Shown in pieces: positions 8,623 through 17,472 of a stretch of 64,000 nt of DNA (positions are counted from its first letter, which is position 1; every line of letters begins with the position of its first letter). The translations under genes and the position numbers were made by a program. The stretch lies in contig NZ_RCHR01000004.1 of the NCBI RefSeq assembly GCF_003665065.1, positions 1 to 64,000 on the forward strand, written 5' to 3'. Under the pieces are notes generated by a model that was not told the origin of the DNA, did no database searches, and was given only the letters and a program-made list of their open reading frames with translations. Source of the stretch: Oceanobacillus piezotolerans. GTDB taxonomy: Bacteria; Bacillota; Bacilli; Bacillales; Amphibacillaceae.

Positions 8623-9810
8623 ATGATGAACACAAAAAGAGCATTAACAATCTTATTTGCTGTTATGTTTCTAGTGATGGTTGGTTTTGGTATTATCATC
8701 CCTGTAATTCCCTTCTATGCGGAAGAACTCGGTGCATCGCCTACTGAGTTAGGCTTACTTATGGCAGTATATTCTCTTATGCAATTGATTTTCGCACCTA
8801 TGTGGGGAAGGATTTCGGATGGAATTGGACGCAAACCCGTGATTATGATAGGTACGTTAGGTTTAGCGCTCTCCTTCTTTTTAATGGCTGTATCGACAGC
8901 ATTATGGATGCTGTTCGCGGCAAGAATAATAGGAGGATTGTTATCTTCAGCCAATATGGCAACAGTGATGGCATACGCGGCTGATATTACTTCCGAGGAA
9001 GACCGTGGGAAAGGAATGGGGATAGTCGGTGCTGCAATCGGACTTGGATTTATATTTGGACCTGCTATAGGCGGAATTTTTTCCAGTTCAAGCTTGAGTA
9101 CCCCTTTTTTCTTAGCAGGAAGCTTTGCTCTTTTTACCTTTTTCATGGTGATGTTTATTTTAAGAGAGTCCTTATCCATTGAAAAAAGAAGGAAGGAATC
9201 CTTGAGGAAATCTGGAAATTTATTTCATGCGTTCAAGTCTTCCTCTACAAATATGTTGTACTTTCTCACATTCTTCGTTACTCTTTCTTTAGCTGGGTTA
9301 GAAGCAACTTTTGCCTACTTTGCTGCAGAAAGAGCAGATTTAGGAACAATAGAATTGGGTTATATCTTCATGATTATGGGATTAGGCAGCGCCATTGTCC
9401 AAGGTGGGATGGTTGGCGGGTTCATTAAACGATTTGGAGAGCATGTTGTGATTCAGATTGGAATTTTGGTTTCCGCAGTTGGCTTCTTGCTAATTCTGTT
9501 CACAGATAGTTTTATAACAGCAGCCATTTATTTAACGGTCTTTGGCTTGGGGAATGGGGTCATTCGTCCAAGTGTTTCCTCTTTACTCACTAAAAAATCG
9601 AAAATAGGCCATGGCGGGGTAACTGGACTCCTATCCTCTTTTGATTCACTTGGAAGGATCATTGGCCCCCCTTTAGGCGGCTGGTTTTTCTCGATTTCTA
9701 TTGGATTGCCTTATATTTTTGGGATTCTTTTGTCTATACTAACGTTTGTGTTATTTCGTGTTTTTACAGCACCACAATTGAAATCTATTCGTCGGGAACA
9801 GGAATTGTAA
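8623..9810 (+). CDS. MFS drug-efflux type transporter (TetA/Bmr-like)
   Basis: A 395-residue transporter with twelve predicted membrane helices. The motif A loop between TM2 and TM3 is GRISDGIGRKPVIM, and motif C is seen as IGLGFIFGPAIGG in TM5, a mark of drug/H+ antiporters. The N-terminus (IPVIPFYAEELGASPTELG) is like Bacillus Bmr/Blt/YttB exporters. A GGAGTGACGG site precedes an ATGATG pair. It is monocistronic, ahead of the TPP riboswitch. Substrates cannot be predicted. Confidence 0.85.
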   Translation: MMNTKRALTILFAVMFLVMVGFGIIIPVIPFYAEELGASPTELGLLMAVYSLMQLIFAPMWGRISDGIGRKPVIMIGTLGLALSFFLMAVSTALWMLFAARIIGGLLSSANMATVMAYAADITSEEDRGKGMGIVGAAIGLGFIFGPAIGGIFSSSSLSTPFFLAGSFALFTFFMVMFILRESLSIEKRRKESLRKSGNLFHAFKSSSTNMLYFLTFFVTLSLAGLEATFAYFAAERADLGTIELGYIFMIMGLGSAIVQGGMVGGFIKRFGEHVVIQIGILVSAVGFLLILFTDSFITAAIYLTVFGLGNGVIRPSVSSLLTKKSKIGHGGVTGLLSSFDSLGRIIGPPLGGWFFSISIGLPYIFGILLSILTFVLFRVFTAPQLKSIRREQEL

Positions 9811-9877
9811 AGACTGTATCCCCTTTACATATTCCAAATCTTATGTTAATTTATATTTAGAAAATTAAATATTGCAA

Positions 9878-9975
9878 GAGCACTAGGGGAGCTGTGTATG
9901 CGGCTGAGAAGAACAAGTTGTCGTTCTGACCCTTTGAACCCGATCTGGATAATACCAGCGTGGGGAAGTGCGGTC
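9878..9975 (+). promoter_or_regulatory. TPP riboswitch (THI element)
   Basis: The leader carries the conserved thi-box parts in order: GGGGAGC, GCTGAGA, GACCCTTTGAACC, CTGGATAATACCAGCGT and GGGAAGTGC. P1 closes by GCACT (9880-9884) with AGTGC (9967-9971). Thiamine pyrophosphate binding is known to favour the downstream terminator, so the ykoFEDC genes are expected to be shut off when TPP is high. Confidence 0.95.
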
Positions 9976-10025
9976 GACCTGACTCTGTAACATTTAATAA
10001 ATACAGAATCTTATTTTACATATAG

Positions 10026-10060
10026 ACTGCATTCCCACGAAAAGGGAATGCAGTTTTTTA
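10026..10060 (+). terminator. Riboswitch expression-platform terminator
   Basis: A perfect 11-bp stem (ACTGCATTCCC / GGGAATGCAGT) and a TTTTTT tail lie between the TPP aptamer and ykoF, as expected for transcriptional attenuation. Confidence 0.9.
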
Positions 10061-10096
10061 TTTTCAATAAAAATATTTTGGGGGAGGCTTTTTAGC

Positions 10097-10708
10097 ATGA
10101 CAAATCAGAACCAGACATGTACAAAAAGTAACATCGCAGGAGCAAGTTTTTCCATTCATCCGATGAGTGATAACTTTATCGATATTATTATAGGAGCATT
10201 AGAGGAAGCAGATACTTCCAAAGTCCATATAAAAACCGATGATGTCACAACCACTGTAAGAGGAAAATTAATCCATGTATTTGATGTTACAAAGGCGATT
10301 TTCTTACATGCAACGAAAACAGGAGAACATATCGCGTTCCAAGCCACTTATTCACTTGGTTGTCCAGGGGATTCTCAAGGAGAGGCATATATGGATGTTG
10401 ATGATGAGGCACTTAACCAAGAACTAGTGAAGAATATCAAACAACCTGTTGCAGCAAAGTTTTCCCTTTATCCACTAGGTGGCGGGAATTATATGGACAT
10501 TATATATGACCAAATTGAAGCAATGAAAGCATATGTAGGCGTATCCCACGCGCACTATTCAACTAGACTCGATGGAGAGGCGACTGATATTTTCAATGGG
10601 TTAGAGAAAGTCTTCAAAGCAACCGTTGACGGTGGCTCCAGCCACACAGTAATGACCGTATCGATTTCTGCAAATAGTCCGTCTCATAAAAAAGAGGTTG
10701 CAGAATGA
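10097..10708 (+). CDS. ykoF: YkoF, thiamine/HMP-binding protein
   Basis: A 203-residue soluble protein made of two similar halves, each starting with an (A)xFS(I/L)(H/Y)P(M/L) block (ASFSIHPMSDNFIDII; AKFSLYPLGGGNYMDII). This is the duplicated ACT-like fold of Bacillus YkoF, which binds thiamine and related pyrimidine moieties. It is the first gene behind the TPP riboswitch, with a GGGGGAGG site, and overlaps ykoE by 4 bases (ATGA). It probably delivers or chelates HMP for the ykoEDC importer. Confidence 0.93.
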   Translation: MTNQNQTCTKSNIAGASFSIHPMSDNFIDIIIGALEEADTSKVHIKTDDVTTTVRGKLIHVFDVTKAIFLHATKTGEHIAFQATYSLGCPGDSQGEAYMDVDDEALNQELVKNIKQPVAAKFSLYPLGGGNYMDIIYDQIEAMKAYVGVSHAHYSTRLDGEATDIFNGLEKVFKATVDGGSSHTVMTVSISANSPSHKKEVAE

Positions 10709-11283
10709 AAAGCTGGCGCTTTAAAGAAATCGTCGTTATGGCAGCACTCGCTGTCGTATTCGGAGTAGTATACCTTGCCTTTTTACCAGTTGGCGGTGTG
10801 CTTGCAGGACTCATGGGACCGATTGGCTATGACTTTATCTTTGGAATATGGTTTATTGTTTCGATCATTGCCGCCTATATTATTCAGAAACCCGGTGCCG
10901 CATTTCTATCAGAAACGATAGCAGCAATGATTGAAGTGCTTCTCGGCAATGCAGTTGGTCCAATGCTTATTGTGAGTGGAATGATTCAGGGGATTGGTGC
11001 AGAGGCTGTGTTCGCAGCCACTCGTTGGAGGAATTACTCCACCTGGGTCTTGATGGCTGCTGGGATGGGGTCGGCTGTAACAAGCTTTATCTACGGTTAC
11101 TTTATGAGTGGTTTTGCAGCACTAGCAACTGGATACGTTGCAGCAATGTTCGTTGTCCGATTACTTAGTGGAGCACTCATTGCTGGTTTACTAGGGAAGG
11201 CATTAAGTGAAGGTCTAGCTTCTACTGGTGTCCTGTCAAGCTTTGCATTAGGAAAACAACAACGAAAGAAGAATGCTGCATGA
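10705..11283 (+). CDS. ykoE: YkoE, S-component of the thiamine-precursor ECF transporter
   Basis: A 192-residue membrane protein with five to six hydrophobic helices (AALAVVFGVVYLAFLPVGGV, then ETIAAMIEVLLGNAVGPM). It fits the YkoE family, the substrate-binding membrane subunit of an energy-coupling-factor transporter for thiamine or hydroxymethylpyrimidine. It overlaps ykoF and ykoD by 4 bases each, indicating translational coupling, and is under the TPP riboswitch. Confidence 0.92.
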   Translation: MKSWRFKEIVVMAALAVVFGVVYLAFLPVGGVLAGLMGPIGYDFIFGIWFIVSIIAAYIIQKPGAAFLSETIAAMIEVLLGNAVGPMLIVSGMIQGIGAEAVFAATRWRNYSTWVLMAAGMGSAVTSFIYGYFMSGFAALATGYVAAMFVVRLLSGALIAGLLGKALSEGLASTGVLSSFALGKQQRKKNAA

Positions 11284-12935
11284 AACCATTCGTAGACGTT
11301 CAAAATCTCACAATCCGTTATGAAACGAGACAGGAAAATGCGCTCTCCTCCGTCAGCTTCCAGCTCAAGTTTGGAGAAAGTCTATTGCTGCTTGGACCGA
11401 GTGGCAGTGGAAAAAGTACACTCACTTCTTGTCTAAATGGACTATTTCCACGTGAGCTAGACGGAGAAATGCACGGCAAAATATTTGTAGATGGAAGGGA
11501 GAATAGAGATTTACTCCCGGGTGAGCGCAGCAGAAAGGTTGGTGTCGTGTTTCAAGATCCAGAAACACAGTTTTGTATGCTAACAGTGGAAGACGAGGTT
11601 GCATTCGGACTTGAAAATCTCGGTATACCTAATGAGGAAATGGAGTTAAAAATCGATGCAGCACTTACACTTGTGAATATGCTTTCCTTTAAAAAGGCAT
11701 CGATTTCCTCCCTTTCTGGAGGGCAAAAGCAAAAACTTGCGCTAGCTTGTATTCTTGCACTTGAGCCAGCTCTTTTGATAATTGATGAACCGACAGCCAA
11801 TCTGGACGCCATTGCAACAAAGGAATTTATTGAAACCATCAAGGCTTTAAGGGATAAAGTCACCTTTAGTCTGATCGTTATTGAGCATAAGTTAGACGGC
11901 TGGACAGACATTACCGAGCGTTGTGTACTCCTAAATCGTCAGGGTGAAATTTTTTATGATGGCTCTATTCGCCAAGCGCTAAGAGAACAGAGACAGCAGC
12001 TTACGAGAGAAGGGATTTGGATTCCCCGTGTAACACAGTTTGTGTTAGAGCAACACCCGCTTCTTTCTAACCCTCCATTAACCATAGAGGAATTTAGAGA
12101 AAATCCATTGCCAATTAAGGAAGAAAGGATAGCGGATCATGTCTCGATAAGCTCGAAGCCCCTTGTCCAAGCACGCCATCTTTCTTGGAGTGCCGGCAAT
12201 AAGGAGATTGTAAAAGACGTATCACTCACCTTCCACAAAGGTGAATTTGTCGCTATCGTCGGAGCCAATGGGAGCGGAAAAACCTCTCTGTCACGAATTC
12301 TAGCGGGAATCAGACAACCTACAAATGGGAGCCTCTTAGTTAAAGGGAAATCTTTGAGCAAGTGGAAAGAAGCACAGCTGCGTCAAGAAATTGGGTATGT
12401 GTTTCAAAATCCAGAGCACCAGTTTATTACTAATACTGTTTATGACGAAGTAGCCTTTGGCTTGAAATGGAAGGATACTGAAACAATTGAAATAGAGAAA
12501 ATAGTGAACGACATTTTGGAAAGCTTTGGATTACTGGAGTTAAAAAACGAGCACCCCTTCTCCCTTAGTCAGGGGCAAAAGCGCAGACTTAGTGTCGCAA
12601 CGATGATTGTGGATGACCAGTCCTTCCTATTGCTCGATGAACCTACATTTGGTCAGGATTCGCATACGAATACGGAACTCATGGGCTTACTAAAACAAAG
12701 ACATCAGACTGGGGCTACGATCGTTATGATTACCCATGACATGGATATTGTGGCCGATTATGCCACACGCGTCATCGTCATTGGAGACGGGGCTGTATTA
12801 GCAGACTGCTCTCCACACGAATTATGGAAGATGCCAATTGATAAACTAATGTATTGGAAGCTTGAGCTTCCGATTTCAGTTCAATTAAAGAAAATATATG
12901 AAGGAGCAGCGAGCTATGTTTCTACAACAACTTAA
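11280..12935 (+). CDS. ykoD: YkoD, duplicated ABC ATPase of the thiamine-precursor transporter
   Basis: A 551-residue fusion of two ATP-binding cassettes. Domain 1 has Walker [10 protein letters not shown] near residue 40 and signature LSGGQKQKLALA with LLIIDEPTANLD. Domain 2 has Walker A GANGSGKTS near 325 and signature LSQGQKRRLS with LLLDEPTFGQD. This double ATPase powers the YkoE/YkoC membrane part. It follows ykoE by overlap and its last 20 bases overlap ykoC. Confidence 0.93.
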   Translation: MKPFVDVQNLTIRYETRQENALSSVSFQLKFGESLLLLGPSGSGKSTLTSCLNGLFPRELDGEMHGKIFVDGRENRDLLPGERSRKVGVVFQDPETQFCMLTVEDEVAFGLENLGIPNEEMELKIDAALTLVNMLSFKKASISSLSGGQKQKLALACILALEPALLIIDEPTANLDAIATKEFIETIKALRDKVTFSLIVIEHKLDGWTDITERCVLLNRQGEIFYDGSIRQALREQRQQLTREGIWIPRVTQFVLEQHPLLSNPPLTIEEFRENPLPIKEERIADHVSISSKPLVQARHLSWSAGNKEIVKDVSLTFHKGEFVAIVGANGSGKTSLSRILAGIRQPTNGSLLVKGKSLSKWKEAQLRQEIGYVFQNPEHQFITNTVYDEVAFGLKWKDTETIEIEKIVNDILESFGLLELKNEHPFSLSQGQKRRLSVATMIVDDQSFLLLDEPTFGQDSHTNTELMGLLKQRHQTGATIVMITHDMDIVADYATRVIVIGDGAVLADCSPHELWKMPIDKLMYWKLELPISVQLKKIYEGAASYVSTTT

Positions 12936-13671
12936 TCCAAGCCTGAAGGCCTTAACGATTATGGTGTTCATCATTTTCCTAGCTACCATTTTTGAGCCGA
13001 TTACGCCTCTATTATTCTTAATCTGGACTGTTCTTATTACATTTCTTTTCGGTAAGGTATCCTGGAAAAAATATTTGCTGTACTTTTCTCCATTTTTCAT
13101 TTTTGCTTTGGGGATGCTTTGGACTTCTATCGCCTTTGCCGACCCACCGATTAATCCAGATGAGGCTATAAACATATTGAGCTGGAGTTTACCGACAGAA
13201 AACGTCTTAACAGCATTAGCGCTTGCCTTACGTGTGTTGAATGTTGCTGCATTATCCTTGCTGTTCGTCTTTACAACGAATATTGTGCATTTTATCCTTA
13301 GTATGATGCAGCAGCTGAAGCTTCCACCGCGTATTGCTTATGCAGTATTAGCTGGCTATCGCTTTTTGCCGATGATCAGGGATGAGTTGAAAATTATTCA
13401 TGACGCTCATCTCATACGTGGCGTAAACCAAGCCAAAACACCAAAGGAGAAAATGCAAAACTACAAACGTTATGCCATTCCTCTCCTTGCCAGTGCGATA
13501 AGAAAAGCTGAACGAACCGCAATTGCGATGGAGTCGAAGGGATTTACTGGAGATAAAAACCGAAGCTTTTATCGGCAGTTTACAATAGGTAAGCTTGACT
13601 TTATTTTTCCATTAATCATGTTAATAGGTTTTGCCACAGCATTCTTTGTTTCGAAGCAGTTAGGGTTTTAA
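12916..13671 (+). CDS. ykoC: YkoC, transmembrane coupling (EcfT-like) subunit
   Basis: A 251-residue membrane protein with about five helices and the EcfT coupling signature near the C-terminus: IRGVNQAKT and ARKAERTAIAMESKGF-type motifs (here KAERTAIAMESKGF). It links the ATPase YkoD to YkoE. The start at 12916 is preferred because AAGGAG lies nine bases upstream; the ATG at 12898 precedes that site. The order ykoF-E-D-C is the same as in B. subtilis. Confidence 0.9.
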   Translation: MFLQQLNPSLKALTIMVFIIFLATIFEPITPLLFLIWTVLITFLFGKVSWKKYLLYFSPFFIFALGMLWTSIAFADPPINPDEAINILSWSLPTENVLTALALALRVLNVAALSLLFVFTTNIVHFILSMMQQLKLPPRIAYAVLAGYRFLPMIRDELKIIHDAHLIRGVNQAKTPKEKMQNYKRYAIPLLASAIRKAERTAIAMESKGFTGDKNRSFYRQFTIGKLDFIFPLIMLIGFATAFFVSKQLGF

Positions 13672-13673
13672 AA

Positions 13674-13703
13674 GGAGTTGCCCAAAAGGAGCAACTCTTT
13701 TTT
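13674..13703 (+). terminator. Terminator of ykoFEDC
   Basis: GAGTTGC pairs with GCAACTC around a 9-base loop, followed by TTTTTT, directly after the ykoC stop. Confidence 0.85.
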
Positions 13704-13707
13704 CCCG

Positions 13708-13962
13708 TTAACGATAATAGATATAAATGGCTAAAACAACAAATGACATAATCGTAACAATTGCATAAATCCACGATAAATTTTTTACATTTTTGGATAA
13801 GGAGCTTGATTCATATTCATGAGACCTTTTCAATTCATCCTTAACTGTTTCTCCCTCTTCTTCATACGTTTTCATTTTAGTTTCCTCTTGTTTGAGGATG
13901 ATGAACGTCGCGACTACCGCCACAACAAGGATAATAGCTATAAAAACAATCATAAATGTCAT
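13708..13962 (-). CDS. Small two-helix membrane protein, unknown function
   Basis: An 84-residue protein with a hydrophobic helix at each end (FMIVFIAIILVVAVVATFII and WIYAIVTIMSFVVLAIYIYY) joined by a strongly charged 40-residue loop rich in Glu, Lys and Ser. Start at ATG 13962 is favoured by GGGGGAG five bases before it; an upstream ATG at 13986 has none. It converges on ykoC with only a few bases between. No family recognised. Confidence 0.65.
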   Translation of the reverse strand: MTFMIVFIAIILVVAVVATFIILKQEETKMKTYEEEGETVKDELKRSHEYESSSLSKNVKNLSWIYAIVTIMSFVVLAIYIYYR

Positions 13963-14113
13963 AAGTACTCCCCCATTTCCATTCATAGACAGATTATTAG
14001 TATTATCTTACCATATCTCCGTTTAAAAATAGAACATTCTAAAAATAGAAATGTCACACTTAGAATAATTAACAATGATCCTCCCATACTAAAAGAAAAA
14101 AAGGAGGATTTCT

Positions 14114-14578
14114 GTGCTTGCAAATTTCTTTCGAATAGCCAATGCAATCGTATTGTGGATGATTATCATTCGTTTTCTGCCAAAGCAATCTTTTAAAAAA
14201 TATTTACCTGTTACCTTATTTTCCTCTTCTATTCTGTTTATAGGTTCGCTGTATAACTTAATTTTCAAATGGTGGACGGTCAAGGGTGGAACAAAATATA
14301 TATTATTTGATGCTATTGCGTTTATTATAGGGCCATTTTTCTTTGCTAATCTATGGGTTTTCCACTTTACGAATGGAAGGTTCTCCTTATATGCTTTAAC
14401 TAACTTTGTAATGGATTTATTATTTGCGTACCCTTTAAACACCCTCTTTCAAAGGATAGGGCATTATAAGCTATTAAAATTCCATTCCCGAACCCTTTTC
14501 CTCATTTCTTACAGCCTTGCTTTTGTCAACTATGCCGTGCAAAAATTTATGGAAAGGCGAAAGCTGTTTATGCAATAA
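14114..14578 (+). CDS. Multi-pass membrane protein, unknown function
   Basis: A 154-residue protein beginning with GTG, preceded by a perfect AAGGAGG site. It has about four hydrophobic helices (FFRIANAIVLWMIIIRFLP, YLPVTLFSSSILFIGSLYN, ILFDAIAFIIGPFFFANLWV, then a re-entrant segment) and ends in a basic tail. The layout is like the CBO0543-type integral membrane proteins found in many Bacilli, but that is an impression. Single gene; no operon partner. Confidence 0.65.
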   Translation: MLANFFRIANAIVLWMIIIRFLPKQSFKKYLPVTLFSSSILFIGSLYNLIFKWWTVKGGTKYILFDAIAFIIGPFFFANLWVFHFTNGRFSLYALTNFVMDLLFAYPLNTLFQRIGHYKLLKFHSRTLFLISYSLAFVNYAVQKFMERRKLFMQ

Positions 14579-14682
14579 GTGAAATGACAAGTCAGCTTTA
14601 AGAGTGAATTCGAAGAGGTTGGGCATTAAACGGTAGACACATCACAAAAAGTTAAACGGATTAATAATTCAGCTCATGAATT

Positions 14683-14726
14683 TCGGGGATTTTCTAAAAT
14701 TGAGTAAGAGAATTATCCCCTCTTTT
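14683..14726 (+). terminator. Possible terminator
   Basis: GGGGAT and ATCCCC flank a 24-base A/T-rich interval and are followed by TCTTTTT. The stem is short, so this is a weak call for the end of the preceding membrane-protein transcript. Confidence 0.35.
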
Positions 14727-14849
14727 TAACTTCCTTTCTCTAGAAATTCAAAATCATACACTGCCCATTTCTAAGTTCAAGTCATTCCTATTTACGGAGG
14801 AATCTGCTATCATAATGGTTAAATATACAGTATGAAAGTGGGTTAATTG

Positions 14850-15488
14850 ATGAATCTACTCATAAGATGGTCGGTATTTTTTATTGGTCTCATGATTTTT
14901 AGCTTAGGGATTACGATGACCATAAATGTGCAGCATTTAGGGATTCACCCATGGGATGTGTTGAATGTTGCCATGTTTAATAGAATTGGATTATCTATCG
15001 GAACATGGGCAGTTATTATCTCATGCTTTTTAATTGTTATCTCTTGGTTGCTGGATAAAAGCTATATTAAACTAGGAACCTTTTTTAATGCTGTATTGGT
15101 TGGAGCATTTGTTGATCTATATATGTGGTTGGATTTCCTTCCTAAAGCAAGCGGGAATACGTGGATAGATATCGCGATAATGCTCAGTGGGATTGTATTG
15201 ATGGGGCTTGGTGGTGGCATATATAATGCTGCTGGAGTAGGATCTGGACCACGTGATGGATTCATGCTGTCTATAGCAGATAAAACCGGAGCATCGATTG
15301 GAAGAATTCGAATCATTACAGAAAGCTTGGTATTAGTACTTGGACTTTTATTAGGTGGGCCCGTCTTTATTGTGACATTTATTTTTACGTTTATCCAAAG
15401 CCCGATATTCCAAGTTACATATTTAAAACTAGGACGATTGATTAACACAATGGAGGAACGTTATGTTAATAATCGCGCAATATCATAG
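14850..15488 (+). CDS. yczE: YczE/YitT family membrane protein
   Basis: A 212-residue integral membrane protein with five to six helices. HPWDVLNVAMFNRIGLSIGT and the loop GSGPRDGFMLSIADKTG are signatures of the YczE/YyaS branch of the YitT (DUF161) superfamily. In B. subtilis YczE is needed for surfactin production and acts post-transcriptionally, though the mechanism is unsettled. ATG 14850 is used rather than the adjacent in-frame TTG at 14847. It is monocistronic with a strong terminator. Confidence 0.85.
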   Translation: MNLLIRWSVFFIGLMIFSLGITMTINVQHLGIHPWDVLNVAMFNRIGLSIGTWAVIISCFLIVISWLLDKSYIKLGTFFNAVLVGAFVDLYMWLDFLPKASGNTWIDIAIMLSGIVLMGLGGGIYNAAGVGSGPRDGFMLSIADKTGASIGRIRIITESLVLVLGLLLGGPVFIVTFIFTFIQSPIFQVTYLKLGRLINTMEERYVNNRAIS

Positions 15489-15833
15489 TGTACGCTTGTT
15501 GTTAAAAGTTCCCCTGTCACAAAGTGGTTTGTAACAGGGGGACTTTTTTGTTCCTTCAGAGGTGATGCTACTTTTCGAAGGTGATACTTTCAATCTCGAG
15601 GGTGATATTCCTCTTCTTGAAGGCGATGTTCTCGATCTCAAGGGCGATGTTTCTCTTCTTGAAGGCGATGTTCTCATTCTCGAGGACGATGTTCCTCTTC
15701 TTGAAGACGATATCCCCCTTTTCGAAGGTGATACAAGAGCTCTCAAGGCCGATGTTTCTTTCCTCAGCGGCGATAGATTTCTATGAACAAAACATCTGAC
15801 CTCACCATTTCTGCAAAATTTCCTGTTATCCAA
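15483..15833 (-). CDS. Possible SPSRR heptad-repeat protein
   Basis: A 116-residue frame starting with TTG only 4 bases after the M23 peptidase stop codon and behind GTGGAGGAA at fair spacing, so it could be translated as the last gene of that operon. Its middle 75 residues are about ten heptads of the type SPSRRxT, very rich in Ser, Arg and Thr and with no hydrophobic residues. The C-terminus is read out of the yczE terminator region. The repeat may simply be a non-coding element that happens to be open; no family is known to me. Confidence 0.25.
   Translation of the reverse strand: MDNRKFCRNGEVRCFVHRNLSPLRKETSALRALVSPSKRGISSSRRGTSSSRMRTSPSRRETSPLRSRTSPSRRGISPSRLKVSPSKSSITSEGTKKSPCYKPLCDRGTFNNKRTL
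15505..15549 (+). terminator. Terminator of yczE
   Basis: AAGTTCCCCTGTCAC and GTAACAGGGGGACTT form a long near-perfect stem followed by TTTTTT. Confidence 0.85.
15562..15786. repeat. 21-bp tandem repeat, about ten copies
   Basis: Units begin with GAT(G/A) and end with GAAGG(C/T) or CAAGG(G/C), each exactly 21 bases, for example GATGTTCTCGATCTCAAGGGC. Alternate units are more alike, giving a 42-bp super-period. Both strands are open through the array: + reads as (D-V-x-L-L-E-G) heptads, - as (S-P-S-R-R-x-T) heptads. See the separate minus-strand reading frame entry. Confidence 0.9.
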
Positions 15834-15836
15834 CTC

Positions 15837-16724
15837 TTATTCCTCCACCCGCTTTACAACATCCCCACCATTCGGCATGGCTTCACCATTAATTTCTTCA
15901 AAAAATAGTGGCAGCCCTTCTGCCAAAGTAGGGTAGAGCATTTTCGTTGGGTCTTGTCTCTGATGATGAATATGTAAATGTGGCTCTGAAGTGGAACCAC
16001 TATTCCCTACTCGTCCTATCACATCGCCTGGTTGAACATAGTCCCCTGCTTCTACCATGACACTGTCTTTCTTCAAATGAACAAGTAATAGATATGTCCC
16101 TGTTTCTTCTATTCTAATATAAACATAATTCCCAGCCATCGAAGTAAACTCTTCAGAATTTGGCTCTACATCTGCTTCCCCATCGTACGCTCCTATGACC
16201 TTCCCTCTAACTGGAGAAAACACTTCTTTGTTCCAAATCCCATAATCTTCGTTGCGCATGCTTCCTATATCATAAGGCTCCATCACTAAATCATATGCCC
16301 ACCTTTCCGAAGCCCATGTGACATGCTTTTGATTATGTTCTAACTTATCACCACCAAAACCAACAACCGTTTCTTCTGCAAGCGGCCAGTATACCGTCAC
16401 TGCTGGGTCAACTCGGTCTATATCATTTGGATATGGCAGCTGGATAATATTCATTGTCATCAGAATCGGGACCACGAAAAATATGTTAACGAAAAGATTC
16501 AGAACGAGCTTCTGTGTGTTCCTCATTCTCACTAGATAAATAACCAAAAGAACGAGATCTATAACGATTCCAACTCCACCTATAATTGGAAATACAAGTT
16601 TTATAAGTGTCCATGCATAGGCGCCAACCAGCCCGTTAATCAAATAGACAGTCGACCAAAGTGCTATGATGATTCCTATCCCAATGATATTAATAACCCC
16701 AAATTTTCTCATAATCCTTTTCAC
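15837..16724 (-). CDS. Membrane-anchored M23-like peptidase
   Basis: A 295-residue protein with three to four N-terminal membrane helices (residues 10-110) and an extracytoplasmic LytM/M23-type domain. The metal-binding PHLHIHHQ (HxH) motif, the VQPGDVIGRVGNSGSTSEPH block and the VHLKK strand are present. The first His-x3-Asp motif is replaced by ERWAYDL, leaving the Asp but not the His, so peptidase activity is doubtful. GTG start with GGAGGGG. It sits 13 bases behind the last ABC-exporter permease and is likely co-transcribed with it, suggesting a shared cell-envelope defence role. Confidence 0.8.
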   Translation of the reverse strand: MKRIMRKFGVINIIGIGIIIALWSTVYLINGLVGAYAWTLIKLVFPIIGGVGIVIDLVLLVIYLVRMRNTQKLVLNLFVNIFFVVPILMTMNIIQLPYPNDIDRVDPAVTVYWPLAEETVVGFGGDKLEHNQKHVTWASERWAYDLVMEPYDIGSMRNEDYGIWNKEVFSPVRGKVIGAYDGEADVEPNSEEFTSMAGNYVYIRIEETGTYLLLVHLKKDSVMVEAGDYVQPGDVIGRVGNSGSTSEPHLHIHHQRQDPTKMLYPTLAEGLPLFFEEINGEAMPNGGDVVKRVEE

Positions 16725-16737
16725 TATCCCCTCCGGT

Positions 16738-17472
16738 TTATATTTCTTTCCTTATAAAGTAAGTAAAACCTGCAAATAAAAACAACATCAGGCTGCCAAG
16801 AATGACAATAAAGAGCGTCTCCATGGAAATATGTAATGCTCTGAAACTTTCAGTCTCAGTATGAGGCATCATCGCTAAAAATGGCTGTGCCCAAGGATAA
16901 TAGGGGCCATATGTCTCTGAATTTAAAATTAGGATATTTGGCAGTGTAAAAATGACATTAACTGCCATTGGTGCAGCAAAGCTAGACCAAGAAACAGAAA
17001 CAAGCATTTGCAGTGCGATTAATGGCAAACATGCTAGCCAACCACTAAAAGCCCCGATTGCAACCGTCTCCCATGGAAAAGCCACTTGAAATTCTTTCCA
17101 TTGTCCCACGCTGAATAGTCCAGCCACCAATAAAATCTGTGTATAGAAAATAAGCAAACAGACGACCAGTAGTTTTGCTAAGTAAAGTTTGCCTCTCGAA
17201 ACAGGTAGTGCCGCCAGCTGTTTCCATCCACCTCCGACATGCTCATAACGGCAAACAAATGCCGAGAATACACCCGTAAGTAACGGCAGAAATAATGCTG
17301 CATGTGGAAAGCTCATCCATTGATAGGTAGTGAGCCAATACTCCTCTTCAGGCAGTCCTGCAGTTGTCTCTCCTAGCCCGACCAGCAGAGATAAAAACGG
17401 ACTTACAAAGATTAATAGCCAAATAGAAGACTTGCGTAATTTCAATAATTCCGTTCGCAGCAAACGAACCAT
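16738..17472 (-). CDS. ABC-2 type permease, MutG/EpiG-like
   Basis: A 244-residue membrane protein with six predicted helices and an N-terminal amphipathic RLLRTELLKLRKSS segment, matching the ABC2_membrane_4 permeases of lantibiotic-immunity (LanG) or bacitracin-export transporters. The central RYEHVGGGWKQLAALPVSRGKLYLAKL block is typical: it is shared with the neighbouring permease (IEHQTNAWKQVLALPVSKAK). It directly abuts that permease gene (TAA then ATG). Confidence 0.82.
   Translation of the reverse strand: MVRLLRTELLKLRKSSIWLLIFVSPFLSLLVGLGETTAGLPEEEYWLTTYQWMSFPHAALFLPLLTGVFSAFVCRYEHVGGGWKQLAALPVSRGKLYLAKLLVVCLLIFYTQILLVAGLFSVGQWKEFQVAFPWETVAIGAFSGWLACLPLIALQMLVSVSWSSFAAPMAVNVIFTLPNILILNSETYGPYYPWAQPFLAMMPHTETESFRALHISMETLFIVILGSLMLFLFAGFTYFIRKEI

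Noticed and set aside
15562..15786. Plus-strand leucine/aspartate heptad protein over the 21-bp repeat
   Set aside because: The only start (GTG/ATG at 15562-15567) sits directly on its possible ribosome site, right after the yczE terminator, so translation is unlikely; the minus frame is the better candidate.
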